From Verrucomicrobiota bacterium (GTDB lineage Bacteria > Verrucomicrobiota > Verrucomicrobiia > Limisphaerales > UBA1100), in the NCBI GenBank assembly GCA_015660155.1, contig DQLO01000224.1, positions 1 through 18,098 on the forward strand: a stretch of 18,098 nucleotides of DNA, written 5' to 3'. Position 1 is the first letter of the stretch. Each line of letters starts with the position of its first letter. Positions 1 to 10,202 of the stretch are shown here, in pieces. A model generated the notes under the pieces. That model ran no database searches. It was not told the origin of the DNA and worked only from the letters and a program-made list of their open reading frames with translations. A program made the translations under genes and the position numbers.

Positions 1-2
1 AT

Positions 3-1175
3 TCAAATTCCTGGATATTCCCACACAAAAACACCGGCGGGCTTGAAGCGCTCGGTTGGTTGGGGATGGTGCATCGTGGTACGCCGTGGCAATCGCTTTA
101 TCTGAAGTCCAAGCCGGCGAATCGTTTGATAATTAATTCCATTAATGCAGTCACCGGCGTAATCACAGCGGGTGAGGTTCCCTTCTTCTGGCAGGGCGAT
201 CGGGTTCAGTTACAGGGAGGGCCACCGGATTATCAGGGTTATGATGGCAACATTCGTTACGATTATTCGAATCCCCAATTAGCGCCAAAAACGCTAACCC
301 TGTGGGATGCGACTTTCACAATCAATAAACTGGCCACCACCGTGGGTTACACGCATGACCCGGCGGATCCTTCGAGCTGGATGTACCTCATCAGCACCGA
401 TGCTTGGCAACGGCAAACCGGCACGCTGGACACGCTGCCCACGAATGATCACCGGTTGGTGGATTTGTTTTCAACCAGCGCCTCGCCCGTGGCCGCCACC
501 GGTTTGCTGTCCGTCAACGCGAAGAGCCCGGCGGCATGGGGCGCAGTGTTGTCCGGAGTGGCTGTGCCGCGCAAAGTGCTCAAAAACAACGGTGGCATAT
601 GGGCGTTTCACAGTGTGCCGCATTTCGGAAACTGCATGGATCCGACTTGTATGGGTTATGATTTTCGTCTGGCGCCCGGAGCGTTTATGCATCGCATCGT
701 TCGTTCTATCGATCGTCATCGTGTCGAGATTCCGTTTGAGCGGGTGAGTGATATTCTCAAGGTGAGTGAATTAACCGATGGCAACCCTGATTTTTTGAGC
801 ATGATTAATGACGCACAATTGAACACAGGAAATATGACGCAACTATATGCACAACGATTCTTCCCCAATGAGATTGATTACGAACGCATCCCGCAACAAA
901 TCCTCTCGCTGCTGCGTACCGATGGCACGCCGCGGTTTGTTGCATACACCTTCAGCCAAACGCTGAAGCCCGCGCAAAACGCTGTCGAAAAAGACGGCTT
1001 ATGCACCAATTACGCCATCACCAGCGAAGCCGCCCAACGCACGGTGTTTCGCTTGGAAGGGGTTGAGAAATGGCGTGAATATCATTTCAAGATAAAGCAC
1101 GGCGTCCCCGGGCCGAACATGCCGGCCTTGCCGCGGATGGTGATTGAAAGCACTTCGCCACTGATTCTGCGCTAG
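3..1175 (+). CDS. C-terminal part of a large Verrucomicrobia-type envelope/pilus-associated protein (Verru_Chthon cassette A-like), 5' truncated
   Basis: The reading frame is open from the left edge of the window (frame of base 3) to TAG at 1173-1175. A TTG at 60 and an ATG at 66 are therefore probably internal codons, and the true start lies outside. About 390 residues are visible, with no membrane segment or catalytic motif. The stretches HRGTPWQSLYLKS, GLLSVNAKSPAAWGAVLSG, IPQQILSLLRTDGTPRFVAY and CTNYAITSEAAQRTVFRLEG resemble what I remember of the C-terminal half of Verru_Chthon cassette protein A. That is a large Verrucomicrobia-restricted family found beside short proteins with prepilin-like N-termini. 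The LLSVNAKS-type segment also recalls GspK/PilX-like minor pilin context. Family assignment is from memory and moderate. A role in a pseudopilus or surface structure is inference only. The gene ends 47 bp before uvrA. Confidence 0.5.
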   Translation, partial: SNSWIFPHKNTGGLEALGWLGMVHRGTPWQSLYLKSKPANRLIINSINAVTGVITAGEVPFFWQGDRVQLQGGPPDYQGYDGNIRYDYSNPQLAPKTLTLWDATFTINKLATTVGYTHDPADPSSWMYLISTDAWQRQTGTLDTLPTNDHRLVDLFSTSASPVAATGLLSVNAKSPAAWGAVLSGVAVPRKVLKNNGGIWAFHSVPHFGNCMDPTCMGYDFRLAPGAFMHRIVRSIDRHRVEIPFERVSDILKVSELTDGNPDFLSMINDAQLNTGNMTQLYAQRFFPNEIDYERIPQQILSLLRTDGTPRFVAYTFSQTLKPAQNAVEKDGLCTNYAITSEAAQRTVFRLEGVEKWREYHFKIKHGVPGPNMPALPRMVIESTSPLILR

Positions 1176-1182
1176 CGCGGGC

Positions 1183-1211
1183 TTGGAATTTGCGTGCCAC
1201 GCGCGTACGGT
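1183..1211 (+). promoter_or_regulatory. Candidate sigma70-like promoter for uvrA
   Basis: TTGGAA (1183-1188) and TACGGT (1206-1211) are separated by 17 bp, and the -10 end lies 11 bp before the ATG at 1223. It matches the consensus at -35 positions T,T,G,A and -10 positions T,A,T. A start about 7 bp downstream would give a leader of only about 5 nt. No Shine-Dalgarno precedes the ATG. Seen by eye only. Confidence 0.35.
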
Positions 1212-1222
1212 GCGCTTCTTTT

Positions 1223-4177
1223 ATGGGAGCGAATGTCATTCGGATCGGAGGGGCGCGGGAGCATAATCTTAAAAATCTCTCGCTCACGATTCCGCGCGAT
1301 CAGTTGGTGGTGGTCACGGGCTTGAGCGGCTCGGGCAAATCATCGCTGGCGTTTGATACGATTTACGCTGAGGGCCAACGCAAATACGTCGAGTCGCTTT
1401 CTGCCTATGCGCGGCAGTTTCTGGATCAAATGCAGAAGCCGGAGTTGGACTTCATCGAGGGACTTTCGCCCACCATCGCCATCGAGCAACGCAGTGCCGG
1501 CGGCAGCATGCGGTCGATCATCGCCACCACCACGGAAATTTTTGATTATCTTCGTTTGCTGTTTGCGCACATCGGCACGCCGCATTGTCCGGAGAGTGGC
1601 GAGCCGATGAGCCAGCAAACGCCCACGGAAATTATTGATCGCTTGATGGAAATGAAAACCGGCACGCGCGTGATGCTGCTCGCGCCGGTGGTCAGCCATC
1701 AAAAGGGCGAGTTCCGCGATGTGATCGAGAAACTTGCGCGTGAAGGCTTCGTGCGCGCGCGTGTGGATGGCGAGTTAGTGGAGTTGGAGGTCAACACCCG
1801 CATCACCATTGATCCCAAAAAGAAACACCACATCGAGGCGGTGGTGGATCGGCTTATCATTGGCGATGGCATGCGGCAACGCCTTGCCGATTCGGTGGAG
1901 ACGGCACTCAAATGGGGCCAAGGCCGCGTGCTTGCGTTGCATCAATCGGCCAAGAAAAAAACCGACAAATGGGATGAGACGCTGCACTCCACCAAAATGG
2001 TTTCCACCGCCACCGGCAAAAGTTACGACACGCTCACGCCCAAGCATTTTTCCTTCAACTCACCTTTCGGCGCTTGCCCGGTGTGTCACGGGTTGGGGCA
2101 GAAACTGGTCTTTGACGCCGACCTCGTGGTGCCCAATCCCGAAAAGACACTTACCCAAGGGGCCATCGCCCCGTGGAAACGCGGTGGCCGCCGAATGATT
2201 ATTTATTATAATCACGTCATCAAAGCCGTCGCTTCGCATTACGACCAACCGCTCGATGTGCCGTGGGAAAAGTTGCCCGAGGAATTTCGCGAGGTGATGC
2301 TGCACGGCTCAGGCGAGGAGGAAATCAAGTTTGCCTTTTGGCGCGCCGCCAAAAAGAATCCCAAGCCCAAACCCTTCGAGGGCGTCATCCCCAACCTCCG
2401 GCGGCTTCTCCAGGAAACCGACAGCGAGTTCACCAAGAAACGCGTGAAGAACTGTATGAGCAGTCAACCGTGCGACGCGTGTCACGGCCAACGCCTCAAG
2501 CCGGAAATCCTCGCCTGCACTCTCGGCGGCGCCAAGGCCAACCGCTTCCGCCCCAAGGGCCGCCGGCGCAAGGTGGCCATTCCGGGCTTGTCGGTGATGG
2601 AAGTATGTCGGTTGTCCGTAGCGGATGCGCTGAAGTTTTTTGATTCACTTGAGTTCACCGAGTTGCAGGAAAAAATTGGCGGCGAGGTGATGAAAGAAAT
2701 CAAGGCGCGTTTGGGTTTTCTCGGCAACGTGGGGCTCGGTTATTTGTCGCTCAACCGCGAAAGCGGTACGCTCAGTGGCGGCGAAGCCCAGCGCATTCGG
2801 CTGGCCACCCAGATTGGCGCGGGCCTCGTGGGCGTCATTTACATTCTCGACGAACCGAGCATCGGCCTGCATCAACGCGACAATGATCGACTGCTCGCCA
2901 CGCTGAAAGGATTGCGCGACCTCGGCAATACCGTGCTCGTGGTGGAGCACGACGAGGATACCATCCGTGCGGCGGATCACGTGATCGACATCGGCCCCGG
3001 CGCGGGCGTCCACGGCGGCGAACTCGTCGCAGCCGGCACGGTGAAACAAATCTGCAAGGTCAAGCGCTCCATCACCGGTAAATATCTTTCCGGCGAACTA
3101 AGCATACCCCTGCCAAATGAGCGCACGGCTGCCACGCCCGAACGCGGTTGGCTTGTCATTCGCGGTGCGTCGGAAAATAATTTGCAGAATATTGACGTGC
3201 GCATTCCGCTCGGGACGTTCACGTGTGTCACCGGTGTTAGCGGTTCGGGCAAGAGCACGCTGGTCGACGACGTGTTGCGCCGCGCGCTCTTCCGCAAATG
3301 GCATGGCTCAAAGGATCGCCCCGGCGCGCACGAATCCATCGAGGGAATGGAGCATCTCGACAAGGCGATCGTCATCGACCAATCGCCCATCGGCCGCACG
3401 CCGCGCAGCAATCCCGCAACGTACACGGGGATGTTCACGCACATTCGCGATTTATTCGCGCGCCTGCCCTCGGCCAAAGTGCGCGGCTACGGGCCGGGGC
3501 GTTTTAGTTTCAATGTAAAAGGCGGCCGCTGCGAACGCTGCCAAGGCGATGGTCTCTTGAAAATTGAAATGCATTTTTTGCCGGCGGTTTACGTGTCCTG
3601 CGAGGATTGCCAGGGACGCCGCTACAATCGCGAGACGCTCGAGATGCATTACAAAGGCTTGAACATCGCTGATGTGCTGGCGCTGACGGTGGACGAGGCG
3701 TGCGTGTTTTTTCGGTCCGTGCCGCAGGTTTACAATGTCTGCGTCACGCTGGCGGAGGTGGGTTTGGGCTATTTGCAATTGGGCCAAAGCGCCACCACGC
3801 TCAGCGGCGGCGAGGCGCAACGAATGAAACTTTCCAGCGAACTGTGCAAGCGCGCCACCGGCCGCACTTTGTATTTGTTGGATGAACCGACAACGGGATT
3901 GCATTTTCACGACGTGGCGCGGCTGCTCGATGTGTTTGCCAAGCTGCGCGACGCGGGCAATACGTTGGTGGTGATCGAGCATAATTTAGACGTCATCAAG
4001 TGCGCCGATTGGCTGGTGGACCTTGGCCCCGAGGGCGGCGATGGCGGCGGGCGGCTGATTGCCGAGGGTCCGCCGGAGCATGTGGCGCAATGTGCGGAAA
4101 GCCACACGGGCCGTTTTTTGAGTCGCGCCTTGCCCGCGCCCAAGGCTAAAGTGCGGCGAAAGATTTCATCGGGATGA
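1223..4177 (+). CDS. uvrA: UvrABC excinuclease subunit A (UvrA), DNA damage recognition ATPase
   Basis: UvrA is the dimeric ABC ATPase that scans DNA for bulky lesions, loads UvrB and so starts nucleotide excision repair in the cytoplasm. The ATG at 1223 gives 984 residues, about 40 longer than E. coli UvrA. A TTG at 1190 would only add 11 unconserved residues. Visible in order: Walker A GLSGSGKS (33-40); the UvrB-binding region (about 125-245), which argues for UvrA rather than UvrA2; zinc module 1 CPVC (285-288) and CDAC (417-420); ABC signature LSGGEAQ (from 517); Walker B YILDEP (540); second Walker A GVSGSGKS (671-678); zinc module 2 CERC (770-773) and CEDC (793-796) spaced 19 residues; second signature (860) and Walker B YLLDEP (884). 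A short basic insertion rich in Arg/Lys lies near 440-450. The stop overlaps the next start (ATGA). Confidence 0.97.
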   Translation: MGANVIRIGGAREHNLKNLSLTIPRDQLVVVTGLSGSGKSSLAFDTIYAEGQRKYVESLSAYARQFLDQMQKPELDFIEGLSPTIAIEQRSAGGSMRSIIATTTEIFDYLRLLFAHIGTPHCPESGEPMSQQTPTEIIDRLMEMKTGTRVMLLAPVVSHQKGEFRDVIEKLAREGFVRARVDGELVELEVNTRITIDPKKKHHIEAVVDRLIIGDGMRQRLADSVETALKWGQGRVLALHQSAKKKTDKWDETLHSTKMVSTATGKSYDTLTPKHFSFNSPFGACPVCHGLGQKLVFDADLVVPNPEKTLTQGAIAPWKRGGRRMIIYYNHVIKAVASHYDQPLDVPWEKLPEEFREVMLHGSGEEEIKFAFWRAAKKNPKPKPFEGVIPNLRRLLQETDSEFTKKRVKNCMSSQPCDACHGQRLKPEILACTLGGAKANRFRPKGRRRKVAIPGLSVMEVCRLSVADALKFFDSLEFTELQEKIGGEVMKEIKARLGFLGNVGLGYLSLNRESGTLSGGEAQRIRLATQIGAGLVGVIYILDEPSIGLHQRDNDRLLATLKGLRDLGNTVLVVEHDEDTIRAADHVIDIGPGAGVHGGELVAAGTVKQICKVKRSITGKYLSGELSIPLPNERTAATPERGWLVIRGASENNLQNIDVRIPLGTFTCVTGVSGSGKSTLVDDVLRRALFRKWHGSKDRPGAHESIEGMEHLDKAIVIDQSPIGRTPRSNPATYTGMFTHIRDLFARLPSAKVRGYGPGRFSFNVKGGRCERCQGDGLLKIEMHFLPAVYVSCEDCQGRRYNRETLEMHYKGLNIADVLALTVDEACVFFRSVPQVYNVCVTLAEVGLGYLQLGQSATTLSGGEAQRMKLSSELCKRATGRTLYLLDEPTTGLHFHDVARLLDVFAKLRDAGNTLVVIEHNLDVIKCADWLVDLGPEGGDGGGRLIAEGPPEHVAQCAESHTGRFLSRALPAPKAKVRRKISSG

Positions 4178-6762
4178 GGGGTTTGATGTTCATTTTGGTT
4201 TTGGCACAAACCGCAAGCGCGGCGGTGACGGGCAATGTGCGTTTGCGCACGGGCCCTTCCGACACGCCATCCGAGCGTGCCTACCTCGCGGCGGCCCGCG
4301 GTTTTCAGGCCGGTCATTGGGCCACGGCGGAGCGCTGGCTGGGTGAGTTTGCGCGGCTGCATTCGGATTCGCCGCATCGTGCGCAAGCGGTTTTGCTTCG
4401 CGCGCAGGCGCTTTATCAAATGGGGGAATTTAATAAAGCGGCGACGGAAATTTCCAAAGGCGAAAATGCCGCCGGCGAGTTGGCCGATGGCTACCTGTAT
4501 TGGAAGGCCGAATGCCGATTGCGCTTGGAACAGTTTGACGCCGCGTCAGCGCATTTGCAGGAGTTGCTGCGCAAATTCCCTGATTCGGAACACGCGCTCT
4601 CCGCGAGCGTGACTTTGGCCACGGTGTCCGCCCGTAAAAAAGATTGGGCAAACGTGGTGCAATTACTGCGGCCGACCGAAGGAAAATTTCAAGTGCTGGC
4701 CAAGGCGCGGCCGCATTCGAGCTGGGCGCAGGAGGGTCGGCTGTTGCTGGCGCAGGCACTGTTTGAACAACAGGATTGGAAAACGGCCGCGGAGGAATTA
4801 GGCCAACTGCCCGCCAGCACGGAATTGCACCGCGAATGGCGGCGATTGTTTCTGTTGGCAAAACTGGAAAATCAAGCAGGCAAGCCGGGCGACGCGCTGA
4901 CCACCACCGCGCGCGTGGCGGAGTTGGCGCGTCGAACGGGGCAAACCAATCAACTGGCTCAAGTGCACCTTTTTCGGGCGGCCATTTTTGAGCAGACCGA
5001 TGATGTCCCCTCCGCGCTGCGGGAGTATTCTCGAATGCAGGGATCCGCTATGCCAGCGGTTCATCGGCGTGAGGGATTTCTGCGCGCGGCGCTTCTCCAG
5101 ATGAGGCGGGAAAATTACGCCGGAGCGATCACTGTTCTGGATGATTTGGCGAAGAGAACCGTGTCCACGAATTTTGTGGGTACGCTCAATTGTCTCGCGG
5201 GCGAGCTGGAATGGCTGCGCCATCAAAGCGGGGAGGCCGGTGCATTGGCGAAAGCGCGCGGTCGATTTGCCCGGGCCGCGCAATCGCCCTTGCCTGAAAT
5301 TCAGGGCCGCGCTAAGTGGGGGGAAGGATGGTGTCATGCGGCTGAGGGAAACCCGCAGTCCGCCCGTGATGCCTGGAGTCGGGCAATCGAATTGCTAGGC
5401 GAATCACCGGTGGCTCCTTGGGCCCGGATGCAACTGGCCCAAGCCCAAGTCCGAGGCGGGCAACATGCTCCGGCGCGCGCCACTTTGCAGGCTTCCGTGC
5501 CGGAACCGCTTCGCGATCTTGCGGCCTATCTTGCGTTGCGGAGCGCGGTGGCGCTTGGAGATTATCCGGCGGCGGATTTGCTGCTCAATCAACTGCGCCC
5601 GCGCAACGCTGCCTTGGCGGACAAAGGCTTGTTGACACTTGCGCAGGCGCGGCTGGATGCCGGGCAAGTGCCCGAGGCTCAACTTGTGTTGGCGCGGTTA
5701 CAACAGGAATCACCGGATTCACCGCTCCGTCCAGATGCGGATTTGGAAGCCATTCGGGGGCTGGTGGTCAAGGCGGACTGGGCCGCGGCCAATACGGCCT
5801 ATCAATTGTGGTTGGCGAAAAACAAAACGCATTCGCTGCACGCGCGGGTGATGCTTGATCACGCGTGGGCGCAGTCGATGCAGTCGATGGGCGGGCAATC
5901 GACCAATGTGGTTTCCGCATTTCTGGCGGTGATCAAAACCCACCCTAAAACCGAACAGGCCCATTTGGCAAATATGTGGCTGGCGGATGATGCGTTCAAC
6001 TCTGGCACGAATCATTTGGGCGCGGAAAAAATCTACAAATCCATTTCCAGCCAAACCAATGCGCCGGTGGCTTTGCGGCGGCGCGCGACCTTGATGGCCG
6101 GACGCGCGGCGATGGCCCGGCAGGGATTCGGCGAGGCGCGCAAGGAATTTACACGATTGATAAACGATCAAGAAACACCGGCCCCGATGAAATCCGAGGC
6201 CCACTTTGCGCTGGGCGATCTCACGATGCTGGAGCTGGGCGCGGCGGGGCTCAATGCCGCAACCAATTTATTTTACAATGTGGTGCAGGCGAGCCCCACC
6301 AATGCCGTGGCGGCGCGGGCGTGGGGGCGCATTGGTGATGCTTGTCTTTCGGTTTCCGCGAAACTGCCGGGGCGCCGGGAGGATGCGCGGTTGGCCTACG
6401 AAAAGGCGGTTAGAATTTCGGGGCCGGTTCCGGTGGCAGTGAAAAACCAAGCCCGGGTGGGGTGGGCTAAAGTCTTGAGGCAACAGGCTGAGGGCAGTGC
6501 GGATCGCAATAAAAAATTAACCGAAGCAGTGGATCATTTGTTGGCGGTGGTACACGGGAAACATTTGCAACCGGGCGAGGTGCCGGATGCTTATTGGCGC
6601 GGGCAAAGCGGTTTGATGGCGATGGATTTACTGAGCCAACTGGGCAAACCGAGGGAGGCATTGGAGTTGTGCCATTTAATGATCAGTAATTTTCCAGCAA
6701 TGAAAACAGGTTTGGAGAATCGAAAGCAAAATTTTCTGAACCAGTTGGCGCGGCAGAAATGA
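4174..6762 (+). CDS. Exported tetratricopeptide-repeat protein, function unknown
   Basis: 862 residues. The start ATG at 4174 overlaps the uvrA stop in the tetranucleotide ATGA, so translation is probably coupled. There is no Shine-Dalgarno. A short signal peptide is visible: an Arg at position 2, a hydrophobic LMFILVLA core, and an ASA-A cleavage site around residue 16. This predicts a periplasmic or envelope location. The rest is helical, Ala/Leu/Gln-rich and made of about 35-residue helix-pair units with TPR-like spacing, for example residues 30-90 (AYLAAARGF, YQMGEFNKAATEI) and 100-150 (KAECRLRLEQFDAASAHL). There is no enzymatic motif. TPR arrays serve as protein-interaction scaffolds; here the partner cannot be inferred. 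Many verrucomicrobial genomes carry such proteins as outer-membrane assembly or PEP-system scaffolds, but nothing in this window supports a specific role. The link with uvrA is positional only. Confidence 0.85.
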   Translation: MRGLMFILVLAQTASAAVTGNVRLRTGPSDTPSERAYLAAARGFQAGHWATAERWLGEFARLHSDSPHRAQAVLLRAQALYQMGEFNKAATEISKGENAAGELADGYLYWKAECRLRLEQFDAASAHLQELLRKFPDSEHALSASVTLATVSARKKDWANVVQLLRPTEGKFQVLAKARPHSSWAQEGRLLLAQALFEQQDWKTAAEELGQLPASTELHREWRRLFLLAKLENQAGKPGDALTTTARVAELARRTGQTNQLAQVHLFRAAIFEQTDDVPSALREYSRMQGSAMPAVHRREGFLRAALLQMRRENYAGAITVLDDLAKRTVSTNFVGTLNCLAGELEWLRHQSGEAGALAKARGRFARAAQSPLPEIQGRAKWGEGWCHAAEGNPQSARDAWSRAIELLGESPVAPWARMQLAQAQVRGGQHAPARATLQASVPEPLRDLAAYLALRSAVALGDYPAADLLLNQLRPRNAALADKGLLTLAQARLDAGQVPEAQLVLARLQQESPDSPLRPDADLEAIRGLVVKADWAAANTAYQLWLAKNKTHSLHARVMLDHAWAQSMQSMGGQSTNVVSAFLAVIKTHPKTEQAHLANMWLADDAFNSGTNHLGAEKIYKSISSQTNAPVALRRRATLMAGRAAMARQGFGEARKEFTRLINDQETPAPMKSEAHFALGDLTMLELGAAGLNAATNLFYNVVQASPTNAVAARAWGRIGDACLSVSAKLPGRREDARLAYEKAVRISGPVPVAVKNQARVGWAKVLRQQAEGSADRNKKLTEAVDHLLAVVHGKHLQPGEVPDAYWRGQSGLMAMDLLSQLGKPREALELCHLMISNFPAMKTGLENRKQNFLNQLARQK
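5872..5889 (+). repeat. 9-bp tandem duplication inside the TPR gene
   Basis: CAGTCGATG occurs twice back to back, encoding QSMQSM. The reading frame is preserved. It is probably a simple slippage duplication without wider meaning. Confidence 0.7.
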
Positions 6763-6769
6763 TGCGTGG

Positions 6770-6798
6770 TTGATTGTCGGCTGAATTTGGTGTATCTT
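6770..6798 (+). promoter_or_regulatory. Candidate promoter for the ErpA-like gene, near-leaderless
   Basis: TTGATT (6770-6775) and TATCTT (6793-6798) have a 17-bp spacer. The -10 ends 6 bp before the ATG at 6805, so transcription would begin at or next to the start codon. No ribosome-binding site is present. The match is good at -35 (TTGA) and at the key T, A and T of the -10. Confidence 0.45.
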
Positions 6799-6804
6799 TT
6801 TCTT

Positions 6805-7149
6805 ATGGAGCAACAAACACAGGATTGCGTGACGCTCACGCCCGAGGCAGTGGCGGAAGTTCAGCGGATGATCGCCGCCGAGGCCAAGCCGGAGGGCAAG
6901 GCGCTGCGCGTATACGTGGAGCAGGGCGGTTGCTCGGGGATGCAGTACGGGCTGGTGTTTGACGAAAAACGCGACGACGACCGCGAGATGGATTGCGCGG
7001 GGGTGCCGGTGGTGGTGGATGCGATCAGCGCGGATTTCCTGCGCGGCTCGGTGGTGAATTTCTCGGATGACCTCAACGACAGCGGGTTCAAGATTACCAA
7101 TCCCAACGCCAAGGTGAGCTGCGGCTGTGGGAAATCTTTTGAGGTTTGA
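6805..7149 (+). CDS. erpA: A-type iron-sulfur cluster carrier (HesB/IscA/ErpA family)
   Basis: A small cytosolic protein that receives an Fe-S cluster from a scaffold and passes it to client enzymes. From the ATG at 6805 it has 114 residues, the same length as E. coli ErpA. An upstream in-frame GTG at 6766 would add 13 poorly conserved residues and overlap the promoter. The three cluster-binding cysteines are all present: C43 in GGCSGMQYG, and C106 and C108 in CGCGKSF. The sequence before the C-terminal pair (TNPNAK) is ErpA-like rather than SufA-like, but the exact subfamily is uncertain because no isc or suf genes are adjacent. It lies 42 bp after the TPR gene and about 20 bp before the TPP riboswitch of thiC. 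Since ThiC is a [4Fe-4S] enzyme, it is a plausible client; that is inference. Confidence 0.9.
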   Translation: MEQQTQDCVTLTPEAVAEVQRMIAAEAKPEGKALRVYVEQGGCSGMQYGLVFDEKRDDDREMDCAGVPVVVDAISADFLRGSVVNFSDDLNDSGFKITNPNAKVSCGCGKSFEV

Positions 7150-7170
7150 CCGCGAGCGGACGGGCAGCTA

Positions 7171-7267
7171 AAAAAGGGCAGGGGAGCCAACTGGAAGGCT
7201 GAGAGTTCCGCAGGATGCGGTTGACCCAATGAACCCGCCGGATAATGCCAGCGAGGGATTTGCTTTT
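7171..7267 (+). promoter_or_regulatory. TPP riboswitch (THI element) controlling thiC
   Basis: The conserved THI-box elements are present in order. They are GGGGAGCC (7181-7188), CTGAGA (7199-7204), an extended P3 arm CCGC/GCGG, GACCCAATGAACCC, and the nearly invariant 3' block at 7240-7258 (GGATAATGCCAGCGAGGGA). A closing P1 can be drawn between 7171-7180 (AAAAAGGGCA) and 7261-7267 (TGCTTTT) with a GG bulge. TPP binding normally represses thiamin synthesis genes. Only 19 nt separate the aptamer from the thiC ATG, with no T-run terminator. Control is therefore probably at translation start or through an alternative fold, for example GGGGA (7181-7185) with TCCCC (7273-7277). The mechanism is inference; the aptamer identity is strong. 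Confidence 0.93.
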
Positions 7268-7283
7268 CCGTTTCCCCGCCTGA

Positions 7284-9191
<1,908 letters not shown>

Positions 9192-9198
<7 letters not shown>

Positions 9199-10136
9199 AA
9201 AGCTCCCGTGCAACTGCTGCCGTTTCCGGCAGTGCAGGCAAGGCAGTGATCGCCGGTGCGGATGAGGCGATCTGGGAGATCGGCGGGGGTGATGTCCCAG
9301 AGGTAATGGGGTTTGCCGTTGGCGATTTGGAGGTCGAGCATTTGGTTGAAATCGCAGTCGTACAGCTCGCCTTGATAGCCCACGCTTAAAGTGTCGCGGC
9401 ACATCAGGCCGTCGACGGCGGCGGGATTGAAGTGGTTGGCGAGCAGTTCGAGGTACTCGTCCCATTTGTTTTGCTTTCGCAAATCATCCGCAAAGCGCGC
9501 GATGGGTTGGTTGGTGACGGTGAATAGTTCATTAAACACGATGCCAAAATCGCGCCGCAACGCTTCTTTGTATTCCGCCCGCAGTTCGGCTTGATCCGGC
9601 GGCAACGTGGGGCCGACGGGGTTGTAAACCAAATGCAAGGGAAGGGCGGTGCCGTAGCCGAGGGCGTTGAGAGTTTGCAGGGCGGTGATGCTCTTCTCAA
9701 AAACGCCGTTGCCGCGTTGGCGCGAAACATTTTCCGGTTGATAACACGGTAATGAAGCGATCACTTCCACTTGATTTTTTGCGAGAAAATTCGGCAGTGA
9801 TTCAAAACCGTCTTCCTCAAAGATGGTGAGATTGCAACGATCAATGACGCGGCATCCGGCATCGCGACTGGTTTTTACGAGGGCTCGGAAATGCTCGGAC
9901 AATTCCGGTGCGCCGCCGGTGATGTCGACCACGGCGGGTTTGTGAGTGGTAATCCAATCTTGCAAACGCGTCGCCACGTTTTCCGCGAGCATCTCGGTGC
10001 GCCACGGGGCGGCGTCCACATGGCAGTGGCGGCAGGCTTGGTTGCACTTGCGACCCACGTTGAGTTGCAGCGTGACGAGCGCGCCGCGTTGCAGGGTGCA
10101 ATCGTGCTCAGCCAGTTTTGCTTCAAAGCGGTTCAC
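9192..10136 (-). CDS. arsS: ArsS-like radical SAM/Cys-rich domain protein
   Basis: Belongs to the radical SAM/Cys-rich family that includes ArsS, the radical SAM enzyme of arsenosugar biosynthesis. I chose the GTG at 10136 (N-terminus MNRFEAKLAEH, 314 residues). Family members typically start a few residues before this FxxKLxxH segment, and a TATATT -10 box lies 8 bp upstream. A longer in-frame ATG at 10184 would add 16 residues and swallow that promoter. The cluster motif is C31-N-Q-A-C35-R-H-C38 (CX3CX2C) followed by HVDAAP. The Cys-rich C-terminus has MCRDTLSVGY, DCDFNQMLD and the terminal HCLACTAGNGSSCTGA, typical of the family. No arsM or other ars gene is adjacent, so the arsenosugar role is by family only. 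It is divergent from an SDR gene and convergent with thiC. Confidence 0.85.
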
Positions 10137-10144
10137 GCCGCCCC

Positions 10145-10172
10145 AATATAAAGTGTGGACGCGAAATGGAAA
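10145..10172 (-). promoter_or_regulatory. Candidate promoter for the arsS-like gene
   Basis: On the minus strand, TTTCCA (10172-10167) and TATATT (10150-10145) are separated by 16 bp. TATATT matches 5 of 6 consensus positions and ends 8 bp before the GTG at 10136. This again predicts a very short or absent leader. The -35 box directly abuts the inverted repeat at 10173-10202. Confidence 0.4.
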
Positions 10173-10202
10173 CGCCATAATCATCCGCGCATGATTATGG
10201 CG
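10173..10202. repeat. Perfect 12-bp inverted repeat between arsS-like and SDR genes, candidate operator
   Basis: CGCCATAATCAT (10173-10184), a 6-base centre CCGCGC, then ATGATTATGGCG (10191-10202). The arms are exactly complementary over 12 bp. The left arm contains CATAAT (10176-10181), the best -10 candidate for the SDR gene, and the right arm is the first 12 bases of the SDR coding region. The left end abuts the -35 of the divergent arsS-like gene. The position suits a dimeric regulator controlling both directions. No regulator gene lies alongside. Confidence 0.6.

Noticed and set aside
60..66. TTG 60 or ATG 66 as the true start of the first gene
   Set aside because: The frame stays open to the left edge with protein-like sequence (WIFPHKNTGGLEALGW) continuous with the downstream motif, so the gene is truncated by the window.
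7146..7174. TTGACC - 17 bp - TAAAAA as a dedicated thiC promoter
   Set aside because: A start about 7 bp after this -10 would fall at 7181 and remove the 5' strand of riboswitch helix P1, so it cannot give a functional aptamer. The -35 also overlaps the erpA stop codon.
10137..10184. Longer N-terminus for the arsS-like protein starting at ATG 10184
   Set aside because: The added 16 residues are not family-like and contain the TATATT -10 box and the arsS -35. The ATG arises from the inverted repeat. GTG 10136 fits the family N-terminus better.
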